NCBI GenBank assembly: GCA_017545905.1
Contig: JAFWXL010000033.1
Coordinates: 1 to 52,145 of the forward strand
DNA from: Clostridia bacterium
GTDB taxonomy: Bacteria; Bacillota; Clostridia; Christensenellales; Aristaeellaceae
Reading direction: 5' to 3'
DNA: 52,145 nucleotides
The notes beneath the pieces are model-generated. The model was not told the DNA's origin, ran no database searches, and worked only from the letters and a program-made list of their open reading frames with translations. Made by a program: the position numbers and the translations under genes. Below are positions 1 to 8,613 of this stretch, piece after piece; the first letter of the stretch is position 1; every line of letters starts with the position of its first letter.

Positions 1-60
1 GAGCGCTTGCGCGACTATGCGAGTTCCCCGAGAAAACCCGGGTTTCCCCTCATCCCTTTG
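1..60 (-). repeat. Partial intergenic repeat, module X (cut by window edge)
   Basis: Positions 1-28 are the reverse complement of 149-176 except near the ends, and also match 20072-20098. The shared core reads GCGCTTGCGCGACTATGC. This is the edge of a third copy of the element described at 145-291, in opposite orientation, truncated by the window start. The boundary near 60 is approximate. No coding frame here resembles a protein. Confidence 0.6.
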
Positions 61-144
61 GGCCCAGCGCAGCGCGCAGCCTGTTGGCTGAACGCAGAAA
101 TTCTATCAAAGTATACAGGAATCTCAATTGTCACCTTCGGCACA

Positions 145-291
145 GGAAACTCGCATAGTCGCGCAAGCGCTCCTTGCCGTTTCCGACGCTCCGCCTGCCT
201 GTTTCGCCCACTGGGCGCGGCAGGCTCCGGTCCCAAACCCGCTTGAGGGATTTCATCCCTCAAACTCCCTTCTTCGCTTCGCGCCTATCGT
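145..291 (+). repeat. Composite intergenic hairpin repeat (modules X and Y)
   Basis: Module X starts with the CATAGTCGCGCAAGCGCTCC core, then carries a long hairpin with outer arms GCCTGCC/GGCAGGC and inner stem CGCCC-ACT-GGGCG. Module Y follows with hairpin TTGAGGGAT-TTC-ATCCCTCAA and the tail ACTCCCTTCTTCGCTTCGCG. A second copy on the minus strand (19975-20118) keeps the outer arms, but its inner stem is CCGCC-ACT-GGCGG. That is two compensatory pair swaps, so the fold looks selected. It lies beyond the terminator of the CHAP gene. The stretch 61-144 between this and the copy at the window edge holds nothing I recognise. Confidence 0.7.
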
Positions 292-321
292 CGTTACTGA
301 TCTTTATCTCCCTGATTCACA

Positions 322-353
322 CAAAAAGGACTGCCTTTCGACAGTCCTTTTTT
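322..353 (-). terminator. Intrinsic terminator after the CHAP gene
   Basis: An 11-bp stem (323-333 with 342-352, AAAAAGGACTG/CAGTCCTTTTT) with an 8-nt loop is flanked by A and T runs, so it could work in both directions. It sits 4 bases past the stop of the minus-strand CHAP gene and is the likely end of that transcript. Confidence 0.85.
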
Positions 354-356
354 CTT

Positions 357-1112
357 TCACCACGTCGCACCGAATCCCGTGATGTACCATTCCTTGTTGT
401 GCAGGGTGTACTGGCAGTTCTCGCGCGTGATCTCTTCCTCGGGGATCACGAACATGTTGTAGTATTTCTTTTTGGGCGTGGCGTCGTAACGGAAGTTCAT
501 GCGCTTGATCGTCGAGTTCACATTGCCCTCAACCGTCGTCAGCTCGTACATACCCTCGCCCAGCTCCTTCACGCTCTCCACAATGCCCACATGCGTATAG
601 GGCGTGGAACCGCGCTTGCCGTAGATCACGATATATCCGGGCTTGGGAATCGCTTCCATCTTGTCAGCCTGCTGCCAGCGTCCGTGCGCGTCAAAGACAT
701 AATATACGTTGCCCACGCGTCCCTCCATCGCAGAGATGACGTCCTCTGGCGCAACGCTGACGTCCTGCTTATGCCGGATGAGCTGCACGCCGCTGTGCTG
801 CGCGCAGTAAATCTGGAACACCGAGCACCAGCCGATCTCGCGCTTATCCTGATAATACCACTTGGTGTACTCGTTTGCCTTGGGCAGCTTTTCAAAGGGA
901 TGCTTTTCAAACTGTGCGCGCGCAAAAAGCACAAAATTCCTCGCCGCAGGCGGCATATCCTCCGGGAACGCAAGATCATACGTCTCAAGCTCCCCCTCCG
1001 CCTGCGTGGCAATCGCCGCAGGCGGCACATCCATATTCGCCGGTGCTGTATCCGCCATTGCGCCTGCAGCCATCAGCATGCAGGCGAGCAGCGTCATCAA
1101 AAATCTTCTCAT
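357..1112 (-). CDS. Secreted CHAP-domain cysteine peptidase/amidase
   Basis: A 251-residue exported protein. I start it at MRRFLMTLLACML rather than 17 codons upstream, because this gives a clean signal peptide (basic N-terminus, hydrophobic core, AMADT cleavage region). The C-terminal half looks like a CHAP (NlpC/P60-like) fold: WCSVFQIYC carries the likely nucleophile cysteine, THVGIVE the histidine, and VEGNV the third polar residue. CHAP enzymes cut peptidoglycan peptide or amide bonds outside the membrane. It is the last gene after the polysaccharide operon, separated from the upstream glycosidase gene by about 180 bases of repeat, so co-transcription is possible but unproven. The family call is fairly secure; the bond cleaved is unknown. 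Confidence 0.75.
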   Translation of the reverse strand: MRRFLMTLLACMLMAAGAMADTAPANMDVPPAAIATQAEGELETYDLAFPEDMPPAARNFVLFARAQFEKHPFEKLPKANEYTKWYYQDKREIGWCSVFQIYCAQHSGVQLIRHKQDVSVAPEDVISAMEGRVGNVYYVFDAHGRWQQADKMEAIPKPGYIVIYGKRGSTPYTHVGIVESVKELGEGMYELTTVEGNVNSTIKRMNFRYDATPKKKYYNMFVIPEEEITRENCQYTLHNKEWYITGFGATW

Positions 1113-1128
1113 CGATAAACCTTTCCCG

Positions 1129-1271
1129 TGGGCTCCGCCCCCGGATCCCGCAAGGGATTTCATCTTCTCGCTCGTCGGTCAGGGCAGCTCTGACAGCCCA
1201 CTGGGGCTGTCATTCACTTCTGCCCCAGTTCGGAAAACCGAACCCCTTGACCCTTCTTCTCTTCGCGGCGG
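1129..1271 (+). repeat. Intergenic hairpin cluster with module-Y tail
   Basis: This gap between the CHAP and glycosidase genes holds stacked palindromes: GGGC-TCC-GCCC near 1131, GACAGCCC-ACTG-GGGCTGTC (1192-1211) and GTTCGG-AAAA-CCGAAC (1228-1243). It ends with CCCTTCTTCTCTTCGCGGCG, close to the tail of the other module-Y copies. The hairpin sequences differ from other copies while pairing is kept, so I class it as a diverged member. The left boundary is approximate. Confidence 0.5.
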
Positions 1272-1289
1272 CTTTAAGCAGCACAGCGC

Positions 1290-3113
1290 TCAGTCGCCCA
1301 TGGTCAGCGTCATTTCGCATCCCAGTTCAATCGTCTTCTCTTCGCCCTTTTCACGCAGCGTCACCTTCCAGCCCGGCTCGCTGCAGCGGATCGTGTAGCG
1401 GCACTGGCTCGGAGAGATGCGCTCGCTCTCAAAGCTGAGCACAGCGCTGCCGATGGCCACGTTTTCCAGCTTCCAGCCGTCCCAGCCAATGGGCGTATGC
1501 GGCCTGAAGGCGATCATCTTCTTCGCCGCATCCGGCTCAAAGCCGAACAGGCTCTGCGTCATCGGCCAGACGAATCCCGCCGCGCTGCGCGCGCTGAGCA
1601 GCACGCCGTTTTCCTCCGCCTTCATCGCGCCCGGCATACCCGGCGCGCCAGCCTTGGCCATCATGCACAGACAGCCGATCATCTGCTCGACGTGATCCTG
1701 CGTGCCATGCCAGTGGGCCAGCTGCGCAAGCGGCGCATGCTCGCCCGGCTTCTCCTGCTCCGGCACATGCACCTTTTCCAGCTCCTTCAGGCACATGCTG
1801 TCATCCTCGCCGGTCATGCGCAGGATATACGCCTGCCCCCTGAGCGCCAGCGCCGTCTCGCGCACGATGTCCTCGCGGATATCATCAAAATTGCGCGTCG
1901 CACGGCGCAGATAGCTGATGCAAAGGCCAGTCATCGGCAGCATGTCCCCGGCAAACTGCTCATCGCCCGTCCAGCGCAGCACATGATGCACCAGCGACAC
2001 AAACAGCGCGCTTTCCTTCACGCCGCCGATCTGGCGGATACGGCCGCTGCGCGAGATGCGCTTGGCCAGACGGCCCGGCGCAAGCTGCGCTTCCTCGCTC
2101 ACGCGAACCAGCGTGCGCAGCATCTCCTGCACACGCATGCCGCCGCCAAGGGGCAGCAGCGCGCTCATCGCCTGCGCAAAGCCCTCGCCAAACAGCGACG
2201 GATGCTCCGGCAGATCGGTGCAAAGGCCCACGCCGCCGCGCGGCAGTTCGCGCGTCAGCCACTCGCCATAAATCTTCGTCCAGTTCCAGCTGCGCTCAAG
2301 CGAATCCTCCGGCAGCGCCGCGCTGCTGCTGTGCATCAGCTTTGCCAGCCGGGCCTGTTTCTGCTCAATGAGCTCAAGCGCGTTTTCTCGCAGATACGCC
2401 AGCGCATCCTCCGCTCTGGAGCGGGAAGCATAGCCGCCGGCGACAAACAGGCGCATCGTCGCCTGCGCGCCCGCGTTCACGCGGATGCGGTAAAACAGCC
2501 TGCCGTTGACGCCCTTTCCCAGCGTATTGCCAAAGCCATAGACAGAATGCGGAAGATCCGCCTGAAGCACGCGGTTTTTCAGCTCCGCGCCCCACACGGC
2601 ATGCCACGGATTGCGGCTGTCGCGCGCATAGAATGCCTGCGTCTTCTCGTCATACTCGCCCACGTCGCGGCCCAGCTCCATGCTGTCCTCGCCGCGCGCC
2701 GCAGCCACGGTCAGAATATCCGTGCGCACGGTGAAGGACACCTCCACCATACGCGGCGCGTTTCTGCTGTTTTCAATCGTCAGTTCGATCACGCAGCCGT
2801 TCACGCCATCGGGAATACACTGACGGCGCACGACGTGCAATTCCTGTTCCTGCATGCGGTAATGGAACGCCGTCGCAGCCGGATCGATCTCGCAGGCGTC
2901 TGCCTGCGTCAGCGGCACATCGTCGATGGCAAAGAAGAATCCGTCGCACACCTTCTTTTCGCCGGCCCACAGGCCGCCCATCTCGCCCTCAACATTGAAG
3001 CCCAGATCCGGAAAAAGGCCGTTCTGCGCACCGATGAGCACAGCATGCGTGCCTGCAGTCACAGCGCTGGTCTGCATCTGATCGTAACGGTAAACCCTGT
3101 ATGGAGAAAGCAT
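1290..3113 (-). CDS. Putative six-hairpin (alpha/alpha)6-barrel glycosidase
   Basis: A 607-residue protein without a signal peptide. The start is set by AAGGAGG 6 bases before the ATG at 3113; an upstream in-frame start lacks a site. The first ~270 residues look like the beta-sandwich domain that precedes the catalytic barrel in glycogen-debranching and glycoside-phosphorylase-like enzymes. The rest (about 285-560: SWNWTKIYGEWL, GGGMRVQEMLRTLVR, RSAAGFVWPMTQSLFG) looks like an (alpha/alpha)6 barrel. I cannot assign a GH family or confidently point to catalytic acids, so a degenerate or carbohydrate-binding role is possible. It lies 16 bases after the sugar transferase gene and is probably co-transcribed, which suggests trimming of the polymer made by the operon. 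Confidence 0.5.
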   Translation of the reverse strand: MLSPYRVYRYDQMQTSAVTAGTHAVLIGAQNGLFPDLGFNVEGEMGGLWAGEKKVCDGFFFAIDDVPLTQADACEIDPAATAFHYRMQEQELHVVRRQCIPDGVNGCVIELTIENSRNAPRMVEVSFTVRTDILTVAAARGEDSMELGRDVGEYDEKTQAFYARDSRNPWHAVWGAELKNRVLQADLPHSVYGFGNTLGKGVNGRLFYRIRVNAGAQATMRLFVAGGYASRSRAEDALAYLRENALELIEQKQARLAKLMHSSSAALPEDSLERSWNWTKIYGEWLTRELPRGGVGLCTDLPEHPSLFGEGFAQAMSALLPLGGGMRVQEMLRTLVRVSEEAQLAPGRLAKRISRSGRIRQIGGVKESALFVSLVHHVLRWTGDEQFAGDMLPMTGLCISYLRRATRNFDDIREDIVRETALALRGQAYILRMTGEDDSMCLKELEKVHVPEQEKPGEHAPLAQLAHWHGTQDHVEQMIGCLCMMAKAGAPGMPGAMKAEENGVLLSARSAAGFVWPMTQSLFGFEPDAAKKMIAFRPHTPIGWDGWKLENVAIGSAVLSFESERISPSQCRYTIRCSEPGWKVTLREKGEEKTIELGCEMTLTMGD

Positions 3114-3129
3114 AGCAAACCTCCTTGAC

Positions 3130-3786
3130 TTAGTCTCTGATGACAGCAACAATCGTGGAAAGAATCAGCCGGATATCCGCCAGCGGCGAAATCTCGCGCA
3201 GATATTTCATATTCAGCTCGATCTTATCGGGCATGATCACGTCGATGTACATCTTCTCCGGATCCTCCGCACCCGCAAGCAGATCGTTTTCGTTGCGGTA
3301 GGCGATGGACGCATAATCCGTAATGCCCGGGCGCACCAGCAGCACCTGACGCTGGTAAGGGGTATACATATTCACGTATCTGGGCACCTCAGGGCGCGGG
3401 CCCACAAAGCTCATTTCGCCGGTGAAGACATTGATGAGCTGCGCCAGCTCGTCCAGCTTCGTCTTGCGAAGCAGTCGTCCCATGCGCGTGATGCGGTTGT
3501 CCCGGCCGACGGTGATCGAAAGACCCTTCTTGTCGGCGTCGACGACCATCGTGCGGAACTTGAATATGCGGAATTCCTTTCCGCCCCTGCCCACGCGCAC
3601 CTGCCGGTAAAACACGGGACCCGGATCATCAATCTTGATCGCCAGCGCGATGAGCAGCAGCACCGGCCAGATCACGGCAAGCGCGCAGCCGGAGATGGCG
3701 ATATCCATCGCCCGCTTGAGCACAAGCTGCAGCTTTCGCTTTTCCAGCACTGCAGCGATATCCATATTCTGCATGTATAGCCTCAC
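3130..3786 (-). CDS. Small monotopic phosphoglycosyl transferase (initiating sugar transferase)
   Basis: A 218-residue bacterial sugar transferase (PglC/EpsL/WcaJ catalytic-domain family). It moves a sugar-1-phosphate from a nucleotide sugar onto undecaprenyl phosphate at the inner face of the membrane, the first step of a repeat unit. One N-terminal hydrophobic segment (about 30-50) ends in DDPGPVFYRQ. FRIFKFRTM and the catalytic KLDELAQL (Asp-Glu pair) follow, then SFVGPRPEVP. These are the family hallmarks and all are present. It overlaps the upstream glycosyltransferase gene by 4 bases, indicating translational coupling. The sugar used cannot be read from sequence. Confidence 0.88.
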   Translation of the reverse strand: MRLYMQNMDIAAVLEKRKLQLVLKRAMDIAISGCALAVIWPVLLLIALAIKIDDPGPVFYRQVRVGRGGKEFRIFKFRTMVVDADKKGLSITVGRDNRITRMGRLLRKTKLDELAQLINVFTGEMSFVGPRPEVPRYVNMYTPYQRQVLLVRPGITDYASIAYRNENDLLAGAEDPEKMYIDVIMPDKIELNMKYLREISPLADIRLILSTIVAVIRD

Positions 3787-4805
3787 ACTCGGTCAAAGAT
3801 ACAGGTAAACAGGAAGCACATCGTCAGCGCCATCCTGTATTTCATCAAAAACAATCTCATCGCCAGCTTCGGCGGGAAGGAAAGCGGCTTCACATCTGCA
3901 AACCAGCTGCGCACATCCCTGCGGTTCATATACGCACGCGCGCGACGCACCCGGGCAAAGAAGCCATACGGCGTGCCGGGATAGCACAGATTGCGCACGG
4001 CCGTCACCGCCATCTTGCGCCTGCGGATCGTCATGCGGCGCTGGCACTCAGGATTATCCCTGAGCAGCGCGGCGATGGCGTCATTGGACAGGTCATGGCT
4101 CGCTGGCACATGGGCGCTGTAGCGCTTGGTGACGCTCTGCCCATGAAAGCGGTAGTGATAATACGCCTCGTCCACCGCGACGGCCGCATCCGCATCCAGC
4201 ATGCACTCGACGATAAAGAGCAGATCCTCCGCATAGCGGATCTCCTCGCGGAAGCGGTGCGCCCCGATCACCTCCCGCCGGAAGAGATTGCGCGGCGTAT
4301 AGCCGGACAGCGGCAGCTCGTCCGAATCATTCTCCTTGGAGAGCATCGCCGGAATCAGCGCTGCGCGGATTGATCCCCTGTCAAAGCGCGTGCCGGTTTC
4401 AAAGCCGAGCGGCACGTTTTCCTGCTTATGGGCATAATCCTTGAATACGCGGCAGAACGCGATATCCGCGCCGTGCTCCTTCGCCATGTCATACAGGCGC
4501 TGATACATCCCGGGCTCAATCCAGTCGTCGCTGTCGCAGAAAATCACATATTCACCCGAAGCTGCCTCCAGGCCCGCATTGCGCGCAGCGGAAACGCCCC
4601 TGTTCTCTTCAAAGGCGATCACGCGTATGCGGCTGTCCTTCGCCTCGTATTCCCGCAGGATGGCAAGCGAATTGTCCGGACTGGCGTCGCACACGCAGAT
4701 CATCTCGATCTGCCGCATCGTCTGCGCGCGCAGGCTGTCCAGACATTCTCTCAAAAATGGTTCACAATTGTATACCGGAATGATCACCGAAACCTTCGGC
4801 TGCAT
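3783..4805 (-). CDS. Family 2 glycosyltransferase (GT-A fold)
   Basis: A 340-residue GT2 enzyme. The N-terminus VSVIIPVYNCEPFLRECLDS binds the nucleotide sugar. CDASPDNS and the DxD-type FCDSDDW (about residue 90) supply metal and donor contacts, with VSAARNAGLEAASG between them. The C-terminal third (basic, RRRRKMAV and following) is less conserved. It probably adds one sugar to the lipid-linked repeat unit in the cytoplasm. It starts 22 bases after the stop of the O-antigen ligase-like gene and overlaps the sugar transferase gene by ATGA. Donor and linkage are unknown. Confidence 0.85.
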   Translation of the reverse strand: MQPKVSVIIPVYNCEPFLRECLDSLRAQTMRQIEMICVCDASPDNSLAILREYEAKDSRIRVIAFEENRGVSAARNAGLEAASGEYVIFCDSDDWIEPGMYQRLYDMAKEHGADIAFCRVFKDYAHKQENVPLGFETGTRFDRGSIRAALIPAMLSKENDSDELPLSGYTPRNLFRREVIGAHRFREEIRYAEDLLFIVECMLDADAAVAVDEAYYHYRFHGQSVTKRYSAHVPASHDLSNDAIAALLRDNPECQRRMTIRRRKMAVTAVRNLCYPGTPYGFFARVRRARAYMNRRDVRSWFADVKPLSFPPKLAMRLFLMKYRMALTMCFLFTCIFDRV

Positions 4806-4827
4806 GTTCTTTCCTCCAATAAGCGCA

Positions 4828-6171
4828 TCAGCCTTCGATCTTATCGGCGGCGCTCTGCGTCAGATCTGCGCGCCACAGCGGCGCCTGCACCAGCAGATAC
4901 GTGCAGCCGATCACGGAGAACGGTGCATACACCGACTCAAACAGGCCCACCAGAATAAACACCGCGCAGAATGCCAGCGGCGTGGCGGCATAGGCGCTCG
5001 CCTTTCTGTGAATCCAGTAATACTGCACCGAGCGCACGACGGCCAGCGCCGTATAGGCGACGATAAGCAGACCCGCGATAAAGCCGTTGTTGTATGTCAC
5101 ACCGAAGAAAGCGTTGTGCGCATTGAAGCGGCGATCGCCCGCGCCGTCCTTGGCAACCCACTCCTGAACGACGCTCGTCTCGTGTCCGTTCCATGTCAGG
5201 TTTTCAAGGATCGTCATCCAGATGCCCCAGCGGTCGCTGGTCAGGTCGTCCATGGAGAGGGTGCGCTCCTCCGGTCTGGGCACGGTGATCTCCTGACCAT
5301 AGTGCTCATAATTATATACAGCCAGCGCATAGTCCTCCTCGTAGGACTCGTAAACCTTGTCCATCGTCACCTTCGCGCCCAGCATGGCAAACGCCAGCAC
5401 GAAGACAGCCAGCATCGCCAGCAGCCTGCCGGGATTCCTGGCGCTGCCCGCGATGATCGCCACCGTCAGAATTGCAGCCACACCCACCAGCGCCAGCAGG
5501 CCCGACCGGGACAGGGACAGTACCAGCGAAACCGCCGCCAGCAGCGCGCACGCGCCATAGGCGATCATGGATTTCGTCTTCTTTTCCCTGAAGCTGGCAT
5601 AGGTCAGCAGCATTGCCGCCGCCGCCATCACAATGCAGCACATGGACAGGCAGTTTGCATCGTAGAAAACGCCCTTATAGCCCGGATAGCCGATCGTCAG
5701 GGGCACCGTCAGATACGACAGCACAAGAAACGGCAGCACCGCAAACACACAGCCGCGCAGAATCGAGCGGAATGTGGATTCATCATCGCGCGATGCGAGC
5801 ACGGAGAAGACCACCGGATAGCACACAAGCAGCGGCACGCTCTCGGGCAGCCAGTCCTGATAAAACAGGCCCGACACCACCATCATGCCGTGCAGCGCAA
5901 ACCACAGCCCGGACATGCCCCTGTGAAAATGCACGCGCGCCTTCACGCCGCTTCTGGCTGTGAGGGTCACAAACGCCATCAGGATCATGCCGAAGAGCAC
6001 GAAGATCATCCAGCGCATCGGGAACTTGCGCTGGGTGAAGAGCGTACAGTAGCCGATGAGCGCAAAGAGCGACGCTGTCAGCAGGCGGCTGTCAAAAATC
6101 TCGTTGAAAATGCCCGTCACCTTGTCATAAAGGTTGAGCACCCTCGTGCCGTCAAAGCCTTGTTTACGCAT
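4828..6171 (-). CDS. O-antigen ligase/polymerase-like membrane protein
   Basis: A 447-residue polytopic protein with roughly ten or more hydrophobic stretches and one large hydrophilic loop (about 240-340) holding RPEERTLSMDDLTSDRWGIW and HNAFFGVTYNNGF. That layout, with the HNAF-type motif after the loop, is typical of the Wzy/WaaL/RfaL family that polymerises or ligates undecaprenyl-linked glycans outside the membrane. I start at MRKQGFDG (GGAGG, 7-base spacing). An upstream in-frame start would place 34 codons inside a repeat element and has no ribosome site. Polymerase and ligase members cannot be separated by sequence; in a Gram-positive operon polymerase is likelier. Confidence 0.75.
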   Translation of the reverse strand: MRKQGFDGTRVLNLYDKVTGIFNEIFDSRLLTASLFALIGYCTLFTQRKFPMRWMIFVLFGMILMAFVTLTARSGVKARVHFHRGMSGLWFALHGMMVVSGLFYQDWLPESVPLLVCYPVVFSVLASRDDESTFRSILRGCVFAVLPFLVLSYLTVPLTIGYPGYKGVFYDANCLSMCCIVMAAAAMLLTYASFREKKTKSMIAYGACALLAAVSLVLSLSRSGLLALVGVAAILTVAIIAGSARNPGRLLAMLAVFVLAFAMLGAKVTMDKVYESYEEDYALAVYNYEHYGQEITVPRPEERTLSMDDLTSDRWGIWMTILENLTWNGHETSVVQEWVAKDGAGDRRFNAHNAFFGVTYNNGFIAGLLIVAYTALAVVRSVQYYWIHRKASAYAATPLAFCAVFILVGLFESVYAPFSVIGCTYLLVQAPLWRADLTQSAADKIEG

Positions 6172-6198
6172 ATATGCCTCCAATGTTTCGGATATACG

Positions 6199-6263
6199 TT
6201 GGGCTGCCGCCCAAGCCCGCTTGAGGGATTTCATCCCCCAAACTCCCTTCTTCGTTTCGCGAA
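6199..6263 (+). repeat. Intergenic hairpin repeat, module Y
   Basis: Two hairpins in tandem, TTGGGC-TGCC-GCCCAA (6199-6214) and TTGAGGGAT-TTC-ATCCCCCAA (6221-6241), are followed by the tail ACTCCCTTCTTCGTTTCGCG. Hairpin 2 and the tail differ from the copy at 236-291 by only a few bases. It sits inside the polysaccharide operon, between a GT4 gene and the ligase-like gene, in antisense orientation to them. No -10/-35 pair was seen, so it does not obviously break the operon. Confidence 0.7.
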
Positions 6264-6285
6264 AATAAACCACATTATCTGAGAA

Positions 6286-7476
6286 TCATATGGCTTTAAA
6301 ATTCCCAATCGCTTCCCGATAAATCACTTCCACGGTCTGCGCGTTGCGCGCCCATGTAAGCTCGCGTGCGTCCCGCCGGCCCTTCCTGCGGAGCGTCTCG
6401 TATTTTTCGGGACAGGCGAATACCTCGCGCATCACGCGCTCAATCGCTTCGATATCGCCCGCGGGTACGAGGAATCCGTTTTCTCCGTCGGTGATCGTAT
6501 CCCCGATACCCTCGTCCTTCGCGCCCACGGCGATGCAGCCGGCAGCCATCGCCTCGATATACACGATGCCGTAGCCCTCGCCCCAGCTGGGCAGGACGAA
6601 CAGATCGCTCTTTGCCATCCGCTCCATCACCTGCTCATGCGGCAGGCCGCCTGTCAGCGTCACGCGGCTTTCAAGCCCCAGCTCCCTGATGCGATCCCTG
6701 AGCTGCCGCTCCATCTCGCCGATGCCCACAATGGTGAGCGAAGCATCCGGATACTCGTCAGAAAGCCTTGCAAATGCCTCCAGCGTCCTGTCCATGCACT
6801 TGCGCGCCTTGAGCGTGCCCACAGAGATCACCGCGCGCGGTACATTCTCCGTCTTTTCAGGCACGAGCGACAGATCCACGCCGTTTGGCACGATCCGCGA
6901 GATCCTTCCCCCGCCGCGATACGGCTCAACCCGGCTCATCAGCAGGCTCGATACCGCCATCAGCGCATCAGCCTCGCGGGCGATCATCTGATTGCGCGCC
7001 CACGGCGTTTGTCCGGGGATAAAGTAATGGAAGATATCCGTGCCATGCACCGTCAGCGCAAGCGGCACGCCCAGTGCGCGCGCAGCCAGCAGACCCGCAT
7101 GTCCGTCGCGGGGGAGCATATGCGCATGCACGATATCAAACGGGCGCTCCCTGTGCAGGCGCTTTGCAATGGGCAGCGCGGCCCATGCCAGCAGCCGTCC
7201 GCCCAGAAGTTTTTCGCCTTTGTTGCCCAGCGTCAAGCAGCGCGGATAATAGACCCTGATCCCGTCGATCACGGCCTGCTCCGGCGTTCTTTCGTTGACC
7301 TCATAGAGCTTCGGACGCAGCCGCTTCATCATCGGCAGCACGCCCATGCACGAGATCACCACGACCTCATGCCCGCGCGCCTGCAGCGCCTTCGCCTGCT
7401 CATGCACGTAAAAGCAATAGGGAGAATTGTCCGCCTGCCGGTGGATCATCATCAGAATACGAAGCTTTTTTTCCAT
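6286..7476 (-). CDS. Family 4 glycosyltransferase (GT-B fold)
   Basis: A 396-residue GT4 enzyme with a complete two-domain GT-B layout. The N-terminal acceptor domain has a HAHMLPRDGHAG loop and LTVHGTDIFHYF. The C-terminal donor domain has ISVGTLKARKCMD, LTIVGIGEMERQLRDR and the E-x7-E signature in GEGYGIVYIEAMAAG. AGGAGG lies 9 bases before the ATG. It is a retaining, cytoplasmic enzyme adding a hexose-type sugar to the repeat unit. It follows the other GT4 gene by 42 bases. Donor and acceptor cannot be read from the sequence. Confidence 0.88.
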   Translation of the reverse strand: MEKKLRILMMIHRQADNSPYCFYVHEQAKALQARGHEVVVISCMGVLPMMKRLRPKLYEVNERTPEQAVIDGIRVYYPRCLTLGNKGEKLLGGRLLAWAALPIAKRLHRERPFDIVHAHMLPRDGHAGLLAARALGVPLALTVHGTDIFHYFIPGQTPWARNQMIAREADALMAVSSLLMSRVEPYRGGGRISRIVPNGVDLSLVPEKTENVPRAVISVGTLKARKCMDRTLEAFARLSDEYPDASLTIVGIGEMERQLRDRIRELGLESRVTLTGGLPHEQVMERMAKSDLFVLPSWGEGYGIVYIEAMAAGCIAVGAKDEGIGDTITDGENGFLVPAGDIEAIERVMREVFACPEKYETLRRKGRRDARELTWARNAQTVEVIYREAIGNFKAI

Positions 7477-7518
7477 CCGGCACGCCTCCTCTTCTCCGCC
7501 TTTTCCGAAAGGAAAGGC

Positions 7519-8613
7519 TTATTTCATCTCATAGAGTTCCATCCATTTTTTCGCGATGATCGGCCATGCATAGCCCTTCGCCAGCTCCGCACAGCGCCCG
7601 GAGCGCTGCGCATAGTCCTTGACGATCTCCTGCAGCATCTGCGCCTGCTGCTTTGTATCGCCGCAGACCACCGAATAGCCAACCTTGCCCTCGTCAAACT
7701 GGCCGTCAAAGCCCTGACCGCGCGTGTAGAGCACCGGCACGCCCTGGCTCATCGCCTCCAGATATACCATGCCGAACGTCTCAGCGCTGGAGGGCACCAG
7801 CAGCACATCCACCCCGGCATAGAATCGCTTCATCGCATCCATGCCGCCGGCCACGCCCAGATACGCATCGCCCTCATGAAGCCCGGCAACCAGATCGTTC
7901 ATCAGCTTGCCCTCGCCCACAGCGCGCAGCACGCAGGGCATACCCGTTTCCGTCGCCCTGTGCACGGCTTCCAGCGCGTCCAGCGGGCGCTTGCGCTTTG
8001 TCATCTTCCCTGCAAAGCCCACGCGCAGCGGATGCTCGCAGCCCCCGCGCGCCGTGCCGTCCAGCCATTCTGGCGCGATGCCGTTGGGGATCACCGCCGT
8101 CTTGGGCTCAACAAGCGCGCGGTCGCGGCTTCTGAGCCATTTGCCCAGCACCTTATCCCTTGCCGCGCCGCTGAGGAACACAACCCTCTGCGCCGCGCGC
8201 AGGATTTCTCTGGCCATGCCATGCAGGTGCGGCTCATATTTCCAGATCGCCTCAATGTCGCTGTAGCGCAGGGTGACGATGAACGGAATATCGTATTTCT
8301 GATGAAGCGCCAGAGCGATAGAGCCGTCGGTGAAGAGCGTATGCGCATGCATCAGGTTCACCCTGCTCATGTCCACAGCCTCTTCAATCGCCGGCACGGT
8401 GCGCTTCGCCTTGCGGGAGAAGAAGACCGCATCGCTGCGCCTGACGGTGAGCGCGCTCAGCGTCTCAACGCCCTCAGGCTGATTCTTGCCCATGTCGCGC
8501 TTTCTCTTTTCGGGCACGAAAACAATCTGCTCAAGTCCCTCGTCCCTCAGCGCCTCAAACATCTGCGGAAAGACCGTGCTTCCCGCCAGATTGCAGCAGA
8601 TATGCAGAATCAT
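7519..8613 (-). CDS. Family 4 glycosyltransferase
   Basis: A 364-residue GT-B glycosyltransferase. Motifs include NLMHAHTLFTDGSIAL (acceptor domain), VFLSGAARDKVLGKWL, RVGFAGKMTKRKRPLDAL (phosphate-binding start of the donor domain) and the E-x7-E signature AETFGMVYLEAMSQGVP. The N-terminus MILHICCNLAGSTVFPQMF fits a glycosyl transferase family 1/4 opening. Its start overlaps the stop of the preceding GT2 gene by 4 bases (ATGA), so the two are translationally coupled. The role is repeat-unit assembly; specificity is unknown. Confidence 0.85.
   Translation of the reverse strand: MILHICCNLAGSTVFPQMFEALRDEGLEQIVFVPEKRKRDMGKNQPEGVETLSALTVRRSDAVFFSRKAKRTVPAIEEAVDMSRVNLMHAHTLFTDGSIALALHQKYDIPFIVTLRYSDIEAIWKYEPHLHGMAREILRAAQRVVFLSGAARDKVLGKWLRSRDRALVEPKTAVIPNGIAPEWLDGTARGGCEHPLRVGFAGKMTKRKRPLDALEAVHRATETGMPCVLRAVGEGKLMNDLVAGLHEGDAYLGVAGGMDAMKRFYAGVDVLLVPSSAETFGMVYLEAMSQGVPVLYTRGQGFDGQFDEGKVGYSVVCGDTKQQAQMLQEIVKDYAQRSGRCAELAKGYAWPIIAKKWMELYEMK

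Noticed and set aside
145-291. CRISPR repeat or tRNA-like element
   Set aside because: Copies are dispersed, not spaced in an array, and lack tRNA stem-loop landmarks such as the TTCRA loop and a CCA-adjacent acceptor stem.
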